64,000 nt of DNA from Lepidostoma basale (GCA_022606425.2 JAHDVF020001468.1:2458501-2522500); one strand, 5' to 3'. Positions 10,997-22,350 are shown, counted from the first letter of the stretch. Program-made: numbers and translations. Notes: generated from the letters alone by a model not told the origin.

Positions 10997-12892
10997 TAAT
11001 ATGTATATACGTGTGTCATTTAATAATGAGGAAAACGTGAGTTTCCTTAATATTTATTACGGAGTATCACACTATATATAACAATAAATGTGAGATAATA
11101 TATTCAAAGCATTATTTAAAATAATCGATGGTTCAGATGTTATAGCTGTTTTACGTGAAACATAATTTTATAACGCAAATTCGAAAAAAAATATTCCCTT
11201 TCCACAGTGGATGGTTAAAACACTGCCAGCGGACAATGTGTATGAGCTCTGTTTTTTTAAGCTCAAAAATATTTGTATTTAATGCTTTTGTTGAAGATTG
11301 CATGCAATTTGGACTTTATTTATATATTTGTACGTGAGATGTTTTAAACTGAATTTTAATTAAATTTGGCTTTTCCGCGTGGACAGCGTTTGCGAATTTC
11401 CCCGAGTCTGCCAAAAATATTTTTAGATGTGCCGGGAACGCCATATCCCATTTCTTGATAGATATATGTACACGTTGTGTTAACATGTTACAGGCGTCAT
11501 CGTGAGGAAACTCGACAGAATGATTCTGGCTCGAGTACATGGTATCCGAAACTCTCAGAAATTTAAGAAGGAATTTTCGAATAGATATAACCCACACGAT
11601 TTTGATTGTTTTCTAGGTCACGATGCCAATTTTTTTAAACTTAAATAACTCTGAAAATTGAAATGTCCCAGAAATGGCGGAAAATTAAGCCAGAAGATCC
11701 AAATCCAAGTCCAAGAAAAACTTTCTATAGTTTTCTACATATTTTTTTGCGTGATCTCGGTTTCTTAACATTAACTAATATACTAACAAAACTGAAAAAC
11801 AATTAGAATTTAGATGGAAAGGTATAGGATAGTTATCCCAAATATTCGATTTAATATTTTTAATCCTGAAGAAGCCCACAAGTTTGTATGGGGTACGGCT
11901 ACACCGGAGTGCCTGGGTAGGAGTCAAGACACAGTTCGCTTGTGATCACGCCCTGTGGCGCGGAGCGTATAGTGTGGCCGGTCCCATAGTGCGCCATACG
12001 TTGGTTCGTCGGGTGTTCATTTTGACTCCCGCTTTTAACTTCGGTGTGGCTTGTACCCTTACCGAATTATTTGATTTGAAAAATAGTTTCAAAAAGCATT
12101 TTTATGATGTGCTTTTCATTTTTTACCCACTTTTATACTTAAGATTTTTTTTTATATACCTGTATATTTGTTTTCCTTCCAACTTCACAACACTCCTTGA
12201 TCCAGTAGAGACGATTCTTAAGGTTTGCTGCTCAGTTAATTTCTTTGTAAATAAAATAAATTTTAAGAATTTGTATACTTTAGAATGTACTCGTATTTAG
12301 GTTCTAGTTAATTTATGTATTTATTTATGGAATACTGTGTATTTAAGATGTACACTCTAGTACTGTTTAATGAATTCTGGTATTATGTATTCTCTCTAAT
12401 TTAAAGATATTAATTATTAACAAAGGCGAAATGAAGATAATAAGAATTTTCCGACCTTTATGTATTTTATATTCAAAACGTCTGCCTTTTACAATCACCC
12501 TTGTTTAGGGATCTAACATAACCTTTTTCGAATAGGTCACAGTTACAGGTGACCCAAATATAACATTAAAAAATAACTTGTTAAACCTGTTCCTAAGTAG
12601 AGTTATTATAAATTTTTAAAATATATGTATTTTTCTTCCTGTCTCACCTAAACAGTGAAATGAATCTCCAGGATATTATATATTTTTTGAAGATTGAAAT
12701 TAAATGATGTGTCATTTTTGTAGTATTATTATTTTCTGTGCCGTTATGGGCGGCATATTAAATAATAATGGAGATCATTTAATCGATCAATAAAATTGAT
12801 TTTATAAAATGTTGTTATTTAGAAAAATGGTCTGAAACATGATATAAATCTCATATAATTTACGTATTTAATTTTTATTTATTTAGAATCCC
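10997..12892. other. mostly AT-rich sequence, island at 11880-12060
   Basis: No known gene or repeat is identified. Two longer open frames stand out a little: 93 residues at 11316-11597 (-) and 138 residues at 11884-12300 (+). Neither contains a motif I recognise, and the second becomes AT-driven after residue 60. The first part of the second (11880-12060) is notably GC-richer than the rest. Confidence 0.4.
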
Positions 12893-13210
12893 CTTCTTCT
12901 TCTTTGCTAGCCTTCTTCCCTCCACTACTGGATATAGGCCTCTTCCAATTTCCTCCAATCGTCTCTATCCTGCCCCCTTTGTATCCAAGATTTTCCAACC
13001 CTTTTGACAATATCATCGGTCCATCTCATCGGTGGCCTTCCGATACTTCACTTATTTGCCCATGGTCTCCAACTGAGTATCCTGGGTGCCCATTTGTTGC
13101 CACCCTGTCTAGCCAAGTGTCCAGCCCATTGCCATTTCAATTTTGCCACTCGGTCCATGACGTCAGCAACCCTGGTGCGGCGTTTGATTTCTTCATTCTT
13201 TATCCCCTAT
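12893..13210 (-). mobile_element. LINE family K, C-terminal RT remnant
   Basis: Reading from right to left the protein is RRTRVADVMDRVAKLKWQWA, then GHLARQGGNKWAPRILSWRP, one stop, then SIGRPPMRWTDDIVKRVG and SWIQRGQDRD. This is the arginine-rich tail after the RT palm seen in many insect LINEs (KLKWQWAGH ... GRPPxRWTDD ... DRxxW). Apart from one stop codon the frame is continuous, so the copy is fairly young. It is 5'-truncated just before RRTR. Confidence 0.8.
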
Positions 13211-14894
13211 CACTAACATATTATTCTGTTACAAAATATATATATTCTTTCATTAAACGTAGGTACGTTTGTTTAATATTCAATAATGTTGTTTTTGAAA
13301 CTAGTAACCATCCTGGAAAGCAACGGGAAATCACCACATTCAAAAGGCCCAAGTGGCATCCTAAGAACCAGCAAAAATGTTACACTTTGCAGCAAACCAA
13401 TAAATAAATACCGTGGATTGAAACTAACGAATCAAACCATCGTGAAGCTCTTTATTTTATTTTTTTTTAAATTAACATTGTTGTCAAAAATTTATTAACC
13501 GTCGCGTTGCCATGTGGTAAATTGAGTTTCCACTGCCAATTTAAAGTTGATTTTCTTAAAACCTATGGACCCTAATATTATAAAAAAAATTGTAATCCTC
13601 CATTGAAGTGTTTTCAATATTTCGTAATAAAAAAAAAAGCAAAAAATTACTTCCTTCATCCCAAAAAAAAATATTTTCTAAGACTGCCCTCACCTTCATT
13701 CGTGTTAAGGTAGAATTTGTTTTGCTAATATTTACAACTTTATCAAAAGTGACAAATACTTACTCGCTGTTTTGAACGTATTATAAATTATATCTTTGAC
13801 CTTTTCAATATGTACGTAATAATACCACTGTGGACGGAAACGCAGGACGCAACTTAATAATATCAGAACTGTGAAAATATTAACACTTTACCAAAAGGGA
13901 CAAATATTAATACGTACTCGTTGTCTTGAACGTACTATACATTTTGCCTAGGTGCCTTTATCCTCGCCCCGCCGGCCGCGGCGCGCAGACAAGTTTATAC
14001 CCGATGTCCAGTCGCCCGTATGCTGTGACGCATTACATATCAGAAATCGCATGGTTCCAGAAAAAAATTAATAATGATATGTTTTTCAAATAATCCATGT
14101 ATGTTATAGATATCGATCTATTCCTAATGAAATTCCCTACAAGATGACATAAATTAAATTTTGATTCATCTAGTCATATGCTTGATATTAAGATAAAGTT
14201 AGCGGTAAACTGAACTTACCACATGGGAGCGAGCGTTTTGTTTTGAACACGGTACGTTAAGGGTTAATTGGCTCTTCTTCCACAACAATGAGCTATGTAT
14301 GCCAGCTATGTACGAGTATTCCGACATTATTGGATCTCGATGTTCCAATAAAATCAGCTTTCCTATGAATAATAAATGTTTACCTACAATCTTCAATTTT
14401 GCGATATGAAGTTCAGAATAGAATCACTGCAAAGCTTTTATATTGCGTATAACGATCGCTACCGGATATTTTTTTATTACTGGAGGAAATTAATGATAGA
14501 TTGTTTGGATACAATATCGGAAAGTCGTATTCTTAGAATAAATAAATTGATTCTGCGCCATGACTCATGGGTCCGGACGCTGTGATATACGCGAATCATT
14601 ACGTAATCTAGCGACTTGTTTGGCTCATGCAGCATTTGAATACCGTGTCGAACAATACGCCAGCTTGACGCGCATCAGCCTGCTCGCTTAAAAAAAGCGG
14701 TTCACCGACATGTCTGCGAGTTCTTTGTGTAATCAGAGCAGATTCGATTCGACTATAATGGGCATACACAACTTCTAAAATGACATGTGCCTCAATTTGT
14801 TTCAAATATACATATTTTAAAGCGTAACTTAAATTTAATTGCCCTCGCAAGGAAAAACAACTAAGTCACATACTCGTATATTTAAATTTTAATA
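13211..14894. other. unique sequence with a GC-rich spot near 13970
   Basis: No gene or repeat is recognised. The segment 13945-14040 contains a run of CG-rich sequence (CCCCGCCGGCCGCGGCGCGC) that is unusual here. Open frames at 14199-14396 (-), 14376-14585 (+) and 14608-14850 (-) have no motif. Confidence 0.4.
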
Positions 14895-15430
14895 TAACTA
14901 ACTAACTAACTAACTAACCATCACGCCGTCTCTCCGAAGGGGTAGGCAGAAAGAATGGACTGCCACACTTTTCTTTCCTGACAGATTTCTCTCGTTTCCT
15001 CAACATTCATACATCGTGTCATGCACGCGCGTCGATTTATCTGACTCCTCACATGGCCGACATTCAATATTTGATTTATTTGATCGTGCCACGTTTTCCT
15101 CGGTCTTCCTCTATTTCTGGTTCCATTTACATCGTAAACATATAATTTTTTTACCATTCATTCTTTCCATATGTCCAAACCATCTTAATGATCCTTTCAT
15201 TATTTTGTTCATTACACCATCATTCGCACCGCATTCACTTATTATATTTTCATTCGACACTCTATCATACACAGAGTATCCACACATTCGTCTAAGAGAT
15301 CTCATTTCCCTGCATTTATTCTACTTTTATCCTTCTTTTGCCAGTTCCATGCTTCGCTTCCATACATAAGGGTCGGTAGAAGAACACCATTGTGCACTGC
15401 CATTCTAGCTTTTTTGGATAGGTTTTTGTA
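14895..15430 (-). mobile_element. LINE family A, C-terminal copy with frameshifts
   Basis: From the (TTAG)n tail at 14895-14920 the reverse strand reads back through SILSAYPFGETA, NRRACMTRCMNVEETREICQ, RGRPRKTWHDQINQILNVGH, RWFGHMERMN, MRSLRRMCGYSVYDRVSNE and up to SKKARMA near 15420. Two frame changes split it into open pieces at 14921-15157 and 15111-15305 (the GTAAAAAAATTATATG region and the loss of a few codons after ERMN). SINE E lies 20 bases beyond its 5' end. Confidence 0.85.
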
Positions 15431-15451
15431 ATTTTAATATACATATTTTTT

Positions 15452-15683
15452 AAATCGCTCTTTACATCATCAGAGCGCGAGCCAAATAGATGTAAAGAGG
15501 ATAGCTATCATATTGATTCTCGTAATATGTGATAGGTAGTTAATCTATCGCCATTTTATTGTCACGTGAATTCTTCATCAGACCAATTACAGTGTGACAA
15601 TCACACTGCCATCGCCAGAAATCGAACCCGAGACCTTCGGTATGGCAGTCAGAGCACTTACAACTCGGTCACGAAGGTCGTCA
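15452..15683 (-). mobile_element. tRNA-type SINE E, near full length, AAT-tail class
   Basis: The reverse strand starts with GACGACCTTCGTGACCGAG, has a B-box-like GGTTCGATTTC near 15630, the GTGTGATTGTCACACTG palindrome, and ends in GATGATGTAAAGAGCGATTT. It belongs to the class of SINE E that ends with the GTAAAGAGCGATTCAACAAAAT type of tail. It is directly next to the family A copy above. Confidence 0.8.
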
Positions 15684-16138
15684 GTAATAATCTTTGTTGT
15701 TGTAAAACCAATTTAATAATCGCGTTTGTATTATAATTCATGGTGGATTTTTACATTAGTTTCGGGGAACATTCGCAAGTTTTTCATATCTTATTTTTTC
15801 TTTATATGTATGTTTTGGTCTCCACACAATTTTCTCGGCAGATTCGTGTTGCAGTGGGCTTCCGGTGTCCGGGTAATGAAATATTCAAAGATGTCGGCAA
15901 ACGGTTTTGTGTGATATTTATATCGTTCTTCCGGAGATTTATTTTCCCTACCTTTAAATCTTGGCGGGATAAATAGACTTAGAAGTGGAGAGAACATTGT
16001 TTTATTTCATAAAAGTCCTCAATGTTATTATCAAGTATATTAAACAAAATAAACGAACGGTTTTGACAGGGTTCTAGACACATACAGACTACAATCATTA
16101 AGTCTGTCTCTACCATATTCTCAGTAATTTTAACCCGA
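15684..16138. other. unique sequence
   Basis: No gene or repeat is recognised. Overlapping short open frames on both strands (15726-15997) have no motif. Confidence 0.4.
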
Positions 16139-16210
16139 CGATCGCCGTAAGCACACATGTGCGCTCTACGTAGACGATCGCCATAAGCGCAGCTGTGCGC
16201 GCTTCGCAAT
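16139..16210. repeat. two tandem 36-bp units
   Basis: CGATCGCCGTAAGCACACAT starts at 16139 and CGATCGCCATAAGCGCAGCT starts at 16175. On the reverse strand the pair encodes AHSCAYGDRLRRAHMCAYGDR within a 90-residue open frame. Two diverged units at an exact 36-base period keep the frame, but that alone is weak evidence for coding. Confidence 0.55.
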
Positions 16211-17040
16211 ATTCGAAAGATGTATTTCAAAATTAATTCGGATTTTCTCACAACGACATCTATGAATATTTTAAAATGTTAACACACCAAAAATGATCGA
16301 TATTTTTCGATGGTTTGGGAGAAAATACGTGGCGTACCGGTGCGCTGTTTCTACAAACATGTGGCGATGTTTGGTAATCTTTCCCTTCAACATTCCCCTT
16401 TGTCTTTAGGCGCGATATCTCATATTGATCGCCACATATGATGTGTTCAGAATATGTCATTATTTGATCTATAATGTGGTAACGGTTTGACGGTTAGTTA
16501 TTTATATTGCCTTAAGCAATATATTTCACGTGATCTACGTGACGGATCCAACAATGGGGGATTATTGCTCTTTGATGATTAATCTCGTTATGACGCTGTA
16601 GTTTATCACATCTCGTTATGCTGCACACAGTACGCAAGATGCGCGATGCACAAATTACAGGCATCTGGTATTTCCCGAACGTTTAATTAAAAGTGATTAA
16701 CGACCCGTGGATAAGGGCATGTTGATATCTAGTTACCAGCGAGGCATACAAAGAAAACATTGTAGGAAAATGGAGCGTCAGCAATTTACTAATGGTGGTG
16801 GTCATACATTAAACTTTTATTTTAATAGGATTGCTCAACAACTTGACCTAATTTTTTTTAAATCCTTAAGCTTGTTAAAAAAGGATTATTTTATTTGTTA
16901 TGTACGTTAAATGAAAACATTTTTTTCCGATTTTCTCTATGAGTGAAAATCCAAAGAGCTCAGAACTTTTGTGAGACAGGTGTTTGAAATATTCTAACTA
17001 ATTATCTTGTAATATTCTAACTAATTACTAACTATTAGTC
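16211..17040. other. unique sequence
   Basis: No gene, RNA or window-level repeat is recognised in about 830 bases. Confidence 0.45.
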
Positions 17041-17445
17041 TGTAACATTACTGTGAAAAATTAAAATCTGGAACAAGTAGATTAATTTGTTTATTTAGGA
17101 AGTATGTTTACAAAGGATGGGAGAATGGAAAAGGATATTGAAAGAAGGGTTCTGGCAGGCAACAGAGTAAATGGCAATGAACAATGGTGTTTTTGTGCCA
17201 AACCTTGTGTACGGAAGTGAAGCATGGAACTGGTATAAGAAGGATGAAAGTAGAAAAAATGCAGTAGAAACGAGATCTCTAAAACGAATGTGTGATAAAT
17301 CTGTAAATGATAGAGTGTCAAATGCAAATATAAGAAGTGAACGCCGAGCGAATGAAAGTGTAAAAAAATAATGAGAGGGTCGTTAAGATGCTTTGGACGC
17401 ATGGAAAGAATGAGTGCAGAAAGAATGGTGCAGAAGATATTTAAA
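17041..17445 (+). mobile_element. LINE family A, copy reaching the YLGS motif
   Basis: This copy begins further upstream than most: LEQVD, a stop, FVYLGSMFTKDGRMEKDIER and RVLAGNRVNG (about 17066-17165). The YLGS region follows the YADD palm in RTs of this type. The codons for ALxAVVxxKSLSKKAR are deleted, joining VNG to MNNGVFVPNLVYGSEAWNW. The copy ends near MERMSAERMVQKI, so its 3' end and tail are missing, unlike the usual 5'-truncated copies. Confidence 0.8.
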
Positions 17446-17544
17446 ATTGTACATAAATTAAGTTTTTTGAAATGTTTGAGTAATTAAATAATTGCATAGA
17501 TTTTCACGGTTGGTAGCAGCAATATGTTTTTGCAATCACATTAA

Positions 17545-17602
17545 TAACCACCCTTGAGGATGGAGACTGCAACGATCACCGAAACATCGGTCCAGAAACG
17601 GA
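17545..17602 (+). repeat. degenerate hammerhead-like hairpin
   Basis: CTTGAGGATGGAGA, a GCAA-type loop region, GATCACC and GAAACATCGGTCC follow each other as in the hammerhead-like motifs elsewhere, and the middle can form an imperfect hairpin (GGAGA / ATCACC). The first core block is not CTGATGA, so this is at best a decayed relative. A shorter relative is at 19571-19603. Confidence 0.35.
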
Positions 17603-17604
17603 TT

Positions 17605-18024
17605 TTCCCAAGATCCCTAAAAACATATTTGAGTTATTATTTTGGATCAAATTTTGCAATATCTAAGTCATCGCTTTCACCCCTCGCCGGTCAATCCAAG
17701 TTAGATCAATATATCGGCGATACTGCGTCAATTACATCGTACATTTAGAAACGAAAGCTATCTATACCGGCCGTAATTAACCTTTGAAGAGGCTCGCCCT
17801 GGAATGTGTAATTAACACAGGTACCTAGGTACCTATGGTAGGTCTACTTTCGCCTCGAAAGAATACCTCTTAATGGCCCCCGTCTTCTTTAAGGTTCTCC
17901 TAATACATATCGATTGGGCTTTGTATAATAATGTTTACATAGCATGTTGGTTCATCAATTTGGAATTTTAATGTGCTCTTACCGCCGAACCCAGTATAAG
18001 AAAATTTATTTTTGCTATTATTAA
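17605..18024. other. unique sequence
   Basis: No gene or repeat is recognised. The sequence around 17750-17900 is moderately GC-richer than its surroundings. Confidence 0.4.
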
Positions 18025-18447
18025 CTTGCATGGAACTGGTAAAATAGGAATGAAAGTATAATACATGCGATAAAAATGAGATCTTTTATACGATTGTGTG
18101 GTAAATCTGTATGAGTGTCGAATGCAAATATAATAAGTGAATGCAGTGTGAATGATAGCGTTATTAACAAAATAATTAAAATTTCGTTGAGATGGTTTGG
18201 AACACATAGAAAGAATGAATGAAGGAAGTGTGTTAACGATGTAAACGGAACAAAAAATAGAAGAAAACCAATGAAAACCTGACACGATCATATCAATTAC
18301 TCGTATATGTTAAATGTCTACCACTTGAAAAGTCGGAGAAATCGACATGCGCAACTAGATAATCGAGAGAAGCGTGTCAGGAAAAAGTGGTGATCCATAC
18401 GTTCTGCATACCCCATTGAAGAAATAGCGTGCTAGTCCGTTAGTTAG
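18025..18447 (+). mobile_element. LINE family A, old decayed copy
   Basis: The order of blocks is right (TGGAACTGGT, ATGAGATCTTTTATACGA, AATGCAAATATAATAAGTGA, GAGATGGTTTGG, ACACGATCATATCAAT, AGTCGGAGAAATCGACATGC, GTTAGTTAG), but there are many indels and stops. The divergence is clearly higher than in the copies at 45511 or 53716, which shows that family A has been active over a long time. Confidence 0.75.
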
Positions 18448-19320
18448 ATCTTATATAATCACATATTAGATAATATTACTTCATCTATTGCTTCAACTAA
18501 AATATTTTCCATATATTTAGAAATTTACTGAGCAAAGCTAATCTTAAGAACCGTTAAGAATACATAATTATTATTTCTTCGAACTAATCTGACAAAGTTA
18601 AGTCACGCTACAACAAAATAAAACAATCAAACGTGATTCATACTTGCAACATAACAGAACTAGGTAGCTATCATTACAGAATGATTGGATTACTATTTTG
18701 TGCATATTAGATACTGGCTGAAATATGTATTGAATAATTATAGATATAATTTGTTTTGAGAGATAACTATACAATATTCCATCCAACCCTTTGATTAAAT
18801 GCCGCGAACGTCGCATAACGATAAAGTTATTTGTAAAACAGAGCACGCGACGATCCTGAAGCAACGGCGGACATTTTTGTTTTACCGTGAACACCGCGCA
18901 CCCTAATTGGCAGGTATCGTAGTACTACATTGAGTAATTAAACATTACCCCGCTCTCTTGCTGTTCATTCGGTTAATGGCCATTGTTCCGAGAGATGCCG
19001 GTGGAAAGTGTGTGAATTATTTATGTTTCCGCACGACCTTGTTTTGGTTTCGTTCGTACTATTTTCTCCGTGTTATGACGAGCGTCTGTCGAATGGATGT
19101 CCGACCATACTCTAGCAATTCTCTATGCGCGTAACACATCCGATATTTTAAGAATTAAGAATTTTTTTAAACTCTAGATTTGTTAACTATTTCTGTATAG
19201 TTAATATATCAATTTGGAACTCGCGAATATACGAGTATTTGAAATAAATAAAACAATATAAAAATTGTTTTCTTTTGTTTTACACTTTGGAATTGAAAAA
19301 AAAACGCAGTTTATTTTTCA
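18448..19320. other. unique sequence with an island at 18880-19140
   Basis: No gene is recognised. The segment 18880-19140 is less AT-rich, has no match elsewhere in the window, and contains ATTA-core sequences of the kind bound by homeodomain proteins. It may be regulatory, but only comparison with another species could show that. Confidence 0.4.
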
Positions 19321-19326
19321 CTTAAA

Positions 19327-19385
19327 TATTAAATACCAGGGCACGTTTCGGAGGAGACCTCCATCTTCAGGTGTTAATATATAAC
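19327..19385 (-). repeat. hammerhead-like hairpin (CTGAAGA type)
   Basis: The reverse strand reads ACACCTGAAGATGGAGG, TCT, CCTCCGAAACGTGCCCTGG. That is a CTGANGA block, one extra T, a GGAGG/CCTCC stem and GAAACGTG. The base after the palindromic ACGT is G, which the hammerhead rule (not G) forbids. It is probably a decayed relative of the motif at 34491. Confidence 0.5.
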
Positions 19386-19483
19386 AAAAAACTAAACAAA
19401 GAAAGACTTTTTAAAACGCATTTAAAAAATCGATACAATGCAAAGGAACAATACGGCATTATTTTTATTTCCAAAGTGTATTA

Positions 19484-19806
19484 CAATGGAATTACACAGT
19501 GTTAACGTCTTTACTTTTAATGAATTCGTTTGTTTTATTCAAATTTATTTGTAGTGATATTACTCCAATAGATGATGGAGACCGCTATTATAGAAACATC
19601 GTTTAATTCATAATTTCCATAAAATATAGTAAAGCTTCTAGAAAACAAACGTTTTCATTAATGATGATTTTTTAAAGAATTAACGCACTCTTTTTTCTAC
19701 CTTTTAGTTTATTTTCATCGACATGTTTCGAAGGTTTTACACCTTTATCACCGGGAGAGCGATATAAAATTGTCATCATGGAATCCCACAGTGTTAACGT
19801 CTTAAG
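19484..19806. repeat. cluster of fold-back pieces between two short direct repeats
   Basis: ATGGAATTACACAGTGTTAACG at 19484 recurs as ATGGAATCCCACAGTGTTAACG at 19779. Between them lie a GATGATGGAGACC hairpin remnant (19571-19603), a family C arm with AAGCTTCTAGAAAACAAACG (19605-19662), and on the reverse strand GGTGATAAAGGTGTAAAACC, TTCGAAACATGTCGATG (19720-19752). The last has a palindromic ACATGT followed by C, as in the other hammerhead-like motifs, and resembles 42821-42860. I read this as a pile-up of related small elements. Confidence 0.5.
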
Positions 19807-20142
19807 TTTATCAGTTTTCATTAATATTAAAAATTTCATATGTATCATGGTTTTACATCATTGCATAATAAGCAATAAATATTGTCATTCCATTTTTGAA
19901 GTCCAATGGAAAAGAACGTTTTGGATTCAGAAAAAAATACACGATATTCTATGTATCAATGTGGTCGAAGAGACGAATAACTTCACAAATACAATAATAA
20001 TTGTTAAAAATACTATTATATCACACTGTTTCCGCGTGAACAAAATTTTTGACAGTTAAGTATCAAAAAAAAAATGCCGCGTAGCTTTATGAGATAGTGA
20101 TTTCAAATTCGTTATAAATACACCCATTATAAAGATGAAATT
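19807..20142. other. AT-rich sequence, no feature seen
   Basis: No gene or repeat is recognised. A 93-residue open frame (19778-20059, +) has no motif and overlaps the short repeat before it. Confidence 0.45.
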
Positions 20143-20471
20143 TAACTAACTAACTAACCATCACGCCGTCTCCCCGAAGGAGTAGGCAGAAATAATGGAC
20201 TGCCACACTTTTATTTCCTGACATATTTCTCTCGCTTCCTCAGCATCGTGTCATGCACGCGCGTCGATTTCTCTGACTCCTCACATGGCCGACATTCGAT
20301 GTTTGATTTATTTGATCGTGCCACGTTTGTCTCGGTCTTCCTCTATTTCTGGTTCCATTTGCATCGTTAACATATAATTTTTTTACCATTATTTCTTCAT
20401 TCATTCTTTCCATATGTCCAAACCATCTTAATGATCCTTTCATTATTTTGTTCATAACACCATCATTCGCA
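20143..20471 (-). mobile_element. LINE family A, 5'-truncated copy
   Basis: The reverse strand from the (TTAG)n tail gives SAYSFGE, a deletion in the MNVEE codons, NRRACMTRC, RGRPRQTWHDQINQTSNVGH, MVKKLYVNDANGTRNRG and MNKIMKGSLRWFGHMERMNE. A 71-residue continuous frame (20240-20455) remains. It is 5'-truncated inside the GANDGVMNKI codons. Confidence 0.85.
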
Positions 20472-21077
20472 GCTAAAATTTATACCATATAAATTACCAG
20501 TGAATCCGATTGTCGTGTGCAATGTCCTATGTTGCAGTCGCAATGGCTGCTATGTGAAGAAAATAATTGATTATTGAACCGAGAAATGAGCATTCCTATA
20601 CGTAAATATCGCAGAGATTCTTGCAACCGATTCGATTCGCTGGAATTCAACGAGGATAATTGAATTACTTCCGAGACAGTCGTGCCTGGTTTACATTTTC
20701 ATACTTACTTTAAAAGATTGACGTTACTAATTTGTCAAACTTTGGATACTTCGTTTACTTGTGTACATATACTATTAAAACTTATTCTATCTACCGAATA
20801 GTCATTTACACGCTGTTTAAATTTTATGTACCGTTTATGTAAGGAAACGTGTTTATCACACTTACTTCGCTGTATAAATATTATTGTAATATACTAAGAG
20901 AGAACCTTACTCGTTATTTTAGTTTGTTTTTGAATTTACATCCGCCTGTAGCTCTAAATAATTATTTTTTAATGTTATAAATCATGACTTACATTTTAAA
21001 ATATTATTTATTACGTTTAAATATTAATACGATGTTATTTTATAATATTTATATAGGTAAACGTTATTCAAGATAAA
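20472..21077. other. unique sequence
   Basis: No gene or repeat is recognised. The composition becomes very AT-rich after 20700. Confidence 0.45.
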
Positions 21078-21812
21078 GGTACAAGTACGGTGCCTCCACA
21101 TGTGTTATTAGTATAACAGCTTGCGCCCCTGAAAATGACAAAGTCGGCCGAACCTTCCGCCACAATGGTAAGAGAATATAAGAGATGAGGCCGTTTTCAG
21201 AACCATCTTTACGAGACTAGCTTGCCATTGACAAGAATGGAACAAACAGTTGAAAATCGAGTTTTGTTTATTTTCAGTATCTTTACCGAGATTACGTAAG
21301 TTTAATTTTTGACAGATCTTATCTTATCCTCACGAACTCTGTAAAAGGAGTCTGCCTTAAATTCTTTGTATATTATGCTTTATAAACCGTGAACCGTATA
21401 TCACATCTTGAGTGGAGACAGAAATGAGATTCTCCAACTTAAGTTAATGGGCCAAATTGAAGGACGACGTTGTCCTGGCCAAAGGCAAACGTCTTGAAAA
21501 GAATGGACTGGAACATGAGCGTGGAGGAGTTATTCAACGCAGCGCAAGACAGAAAAGCCTATAAAGATGCGATGGCCAACATCGATAAAGCCTGATATGA
21601 CACAAGATGAAGAAGAAGAAATTCAAATATTCTTTTTCGTCGTGGCAAGTAGATTCAATGACAAGCTAGATTTGTAGCGGTGGCCCTCAAAATGGCCATA
21701 TTTATCTTCTCTTGCCATTGTGGTGATGGTTTGGCCGACTTTGTGTCGTTTCCAAGGGCGCCAGGTGTTATTATAACACCACGCGCGGATACACCTTCCG
21801 TGCCCTGTATAT
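21078..21812. repeat. imperfect long inverted repeat around a LINE piece
   Basis: The left arm (about 21078-21200) with AAAGTCGGCCGAACC and CACAATGGTAAGAGAA is repeated in reverse at about 21675-21812 as AAAGTCGGCCAAACC and CACAATGGCAAGAGAA. The arms pair over roughly 110 bases with frequent mismatches. This looks like a fold-back DNA element or a head-to-head pair of an unnamed repeat, with the LINE fragment at 21425-21622 in the middle. I could not see a clear target-site duplication. Confidence 0.6.
21425..21622 (+). mobile_element. LINE, GRRxxSWLRN type, 3' fragment
   Basis: The sequence reads LMGQIEGRRCPGQRQ, then passes through a frame break to WTGT-AWRSYSTQR and ends with GATGAAGAAGAAGAA. 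Related copies are at 22075, 31912, 42267 and 61945. In the family the segment is GKIEGRRGxGRRxxSWLRN, a basic region after the RT palm. The GAA/GAT repeat is its 3' tail. Confidence 0.6.
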
Positions 21813-21897
21813 TACAATAACACTGTACTTACGATCTCAGATGAATTTTACATGAAATTGGTATAGATCACCTGGTTTATCATTTTCTTTTCCATCA

Positions 21898-22350
21898 ACA
21901 ACAAAACCATCACTCTCACGTCTCCGCAGGGTAGGAAGAGAGAATGGACTGCCACACTTCTCTATCTTGACACCTATCTAGCTTCCTCCACATTCATACA
22001 TCGAGTCATACACGCACGTCGATTCCTACTCGTGACTAACCTTTAAAATGTTATTAATTTGGTCATGCCATGTTGACACTCGAATTACACAATTATGACT
22101 TTTCGACTGATGGGTAAAGCGGAGGGACGCAGGGGAGTTGGTAGAAGGCCTTTGTCCTGGCTGCGGAACATAAACAGGAATGACAAGAGTTCAGAACCTG
22201 TTTCAAGTGGCGTAGGACAGATATGCCTTTGCTGCAGTGATCGCCAACGTTGGGGGGACCTGACACGGCACCGAAAAAAGAAGAATGTTTTCCTCGGTCT
22301 ACCTCGACTCCGTACTCCATTTACATCGTTAACGTATACTTTCTTAACCT
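21898..22350 (-). mobile_element. LINE family A, (TTTG)-tail subfamily, split by an insertion
   Basis: The two parts 21898-22074 and 22285-22350 together make one reverse-strand copy: the SAYP end, MNVEEARxVxQD, NRRACMTRC, DQINxIL, then MAWPRKTEEVE-type sequence and KKVYVNDVNG. The word CATGCCATG|TTTTCCTCGG is interrupted by a 210-bp LINE piece flanked by ATGTT on both sides. Confidence 0.75.
22075..22284 (+). mobile_element. LINE, GRRxxSWLRN type, inserted with 5-bp duplication
   Basis: The insert reads RLMGKAEGRRGVGRRPLSWL and ends with CCGAAAAAAGAAGA. It is flanked by ATGTT at 22070-22074 and 22285-22289, and removal of insert and one duplication restores a continuous family A sequence. 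It is 5'-truncated. The first 25 bases (GACACTCGAATTACACAATT) also occur near 23577-23600. Confidence 0.8.

Noticed and set aside
12904..13407. 167-residue open frame on the + strand
   Set aside because: It is the shadow of the family K LINE, which reads as a clear RT C-terminus on the opposite strand.
14895..15430. tandem GTTA/TTAG repeats as telomere-like sequence
   Set aside because: The insect telomere unit is TTAGG; here the unit is TTAG and it always follows the family A ORF, so it is a LINE tail.
17545..17602. functional hammerhead at this place
   Set aside because: The first core block reads CTTGAGGA and the hairpin is imperfect; it is at most a decayed relative.
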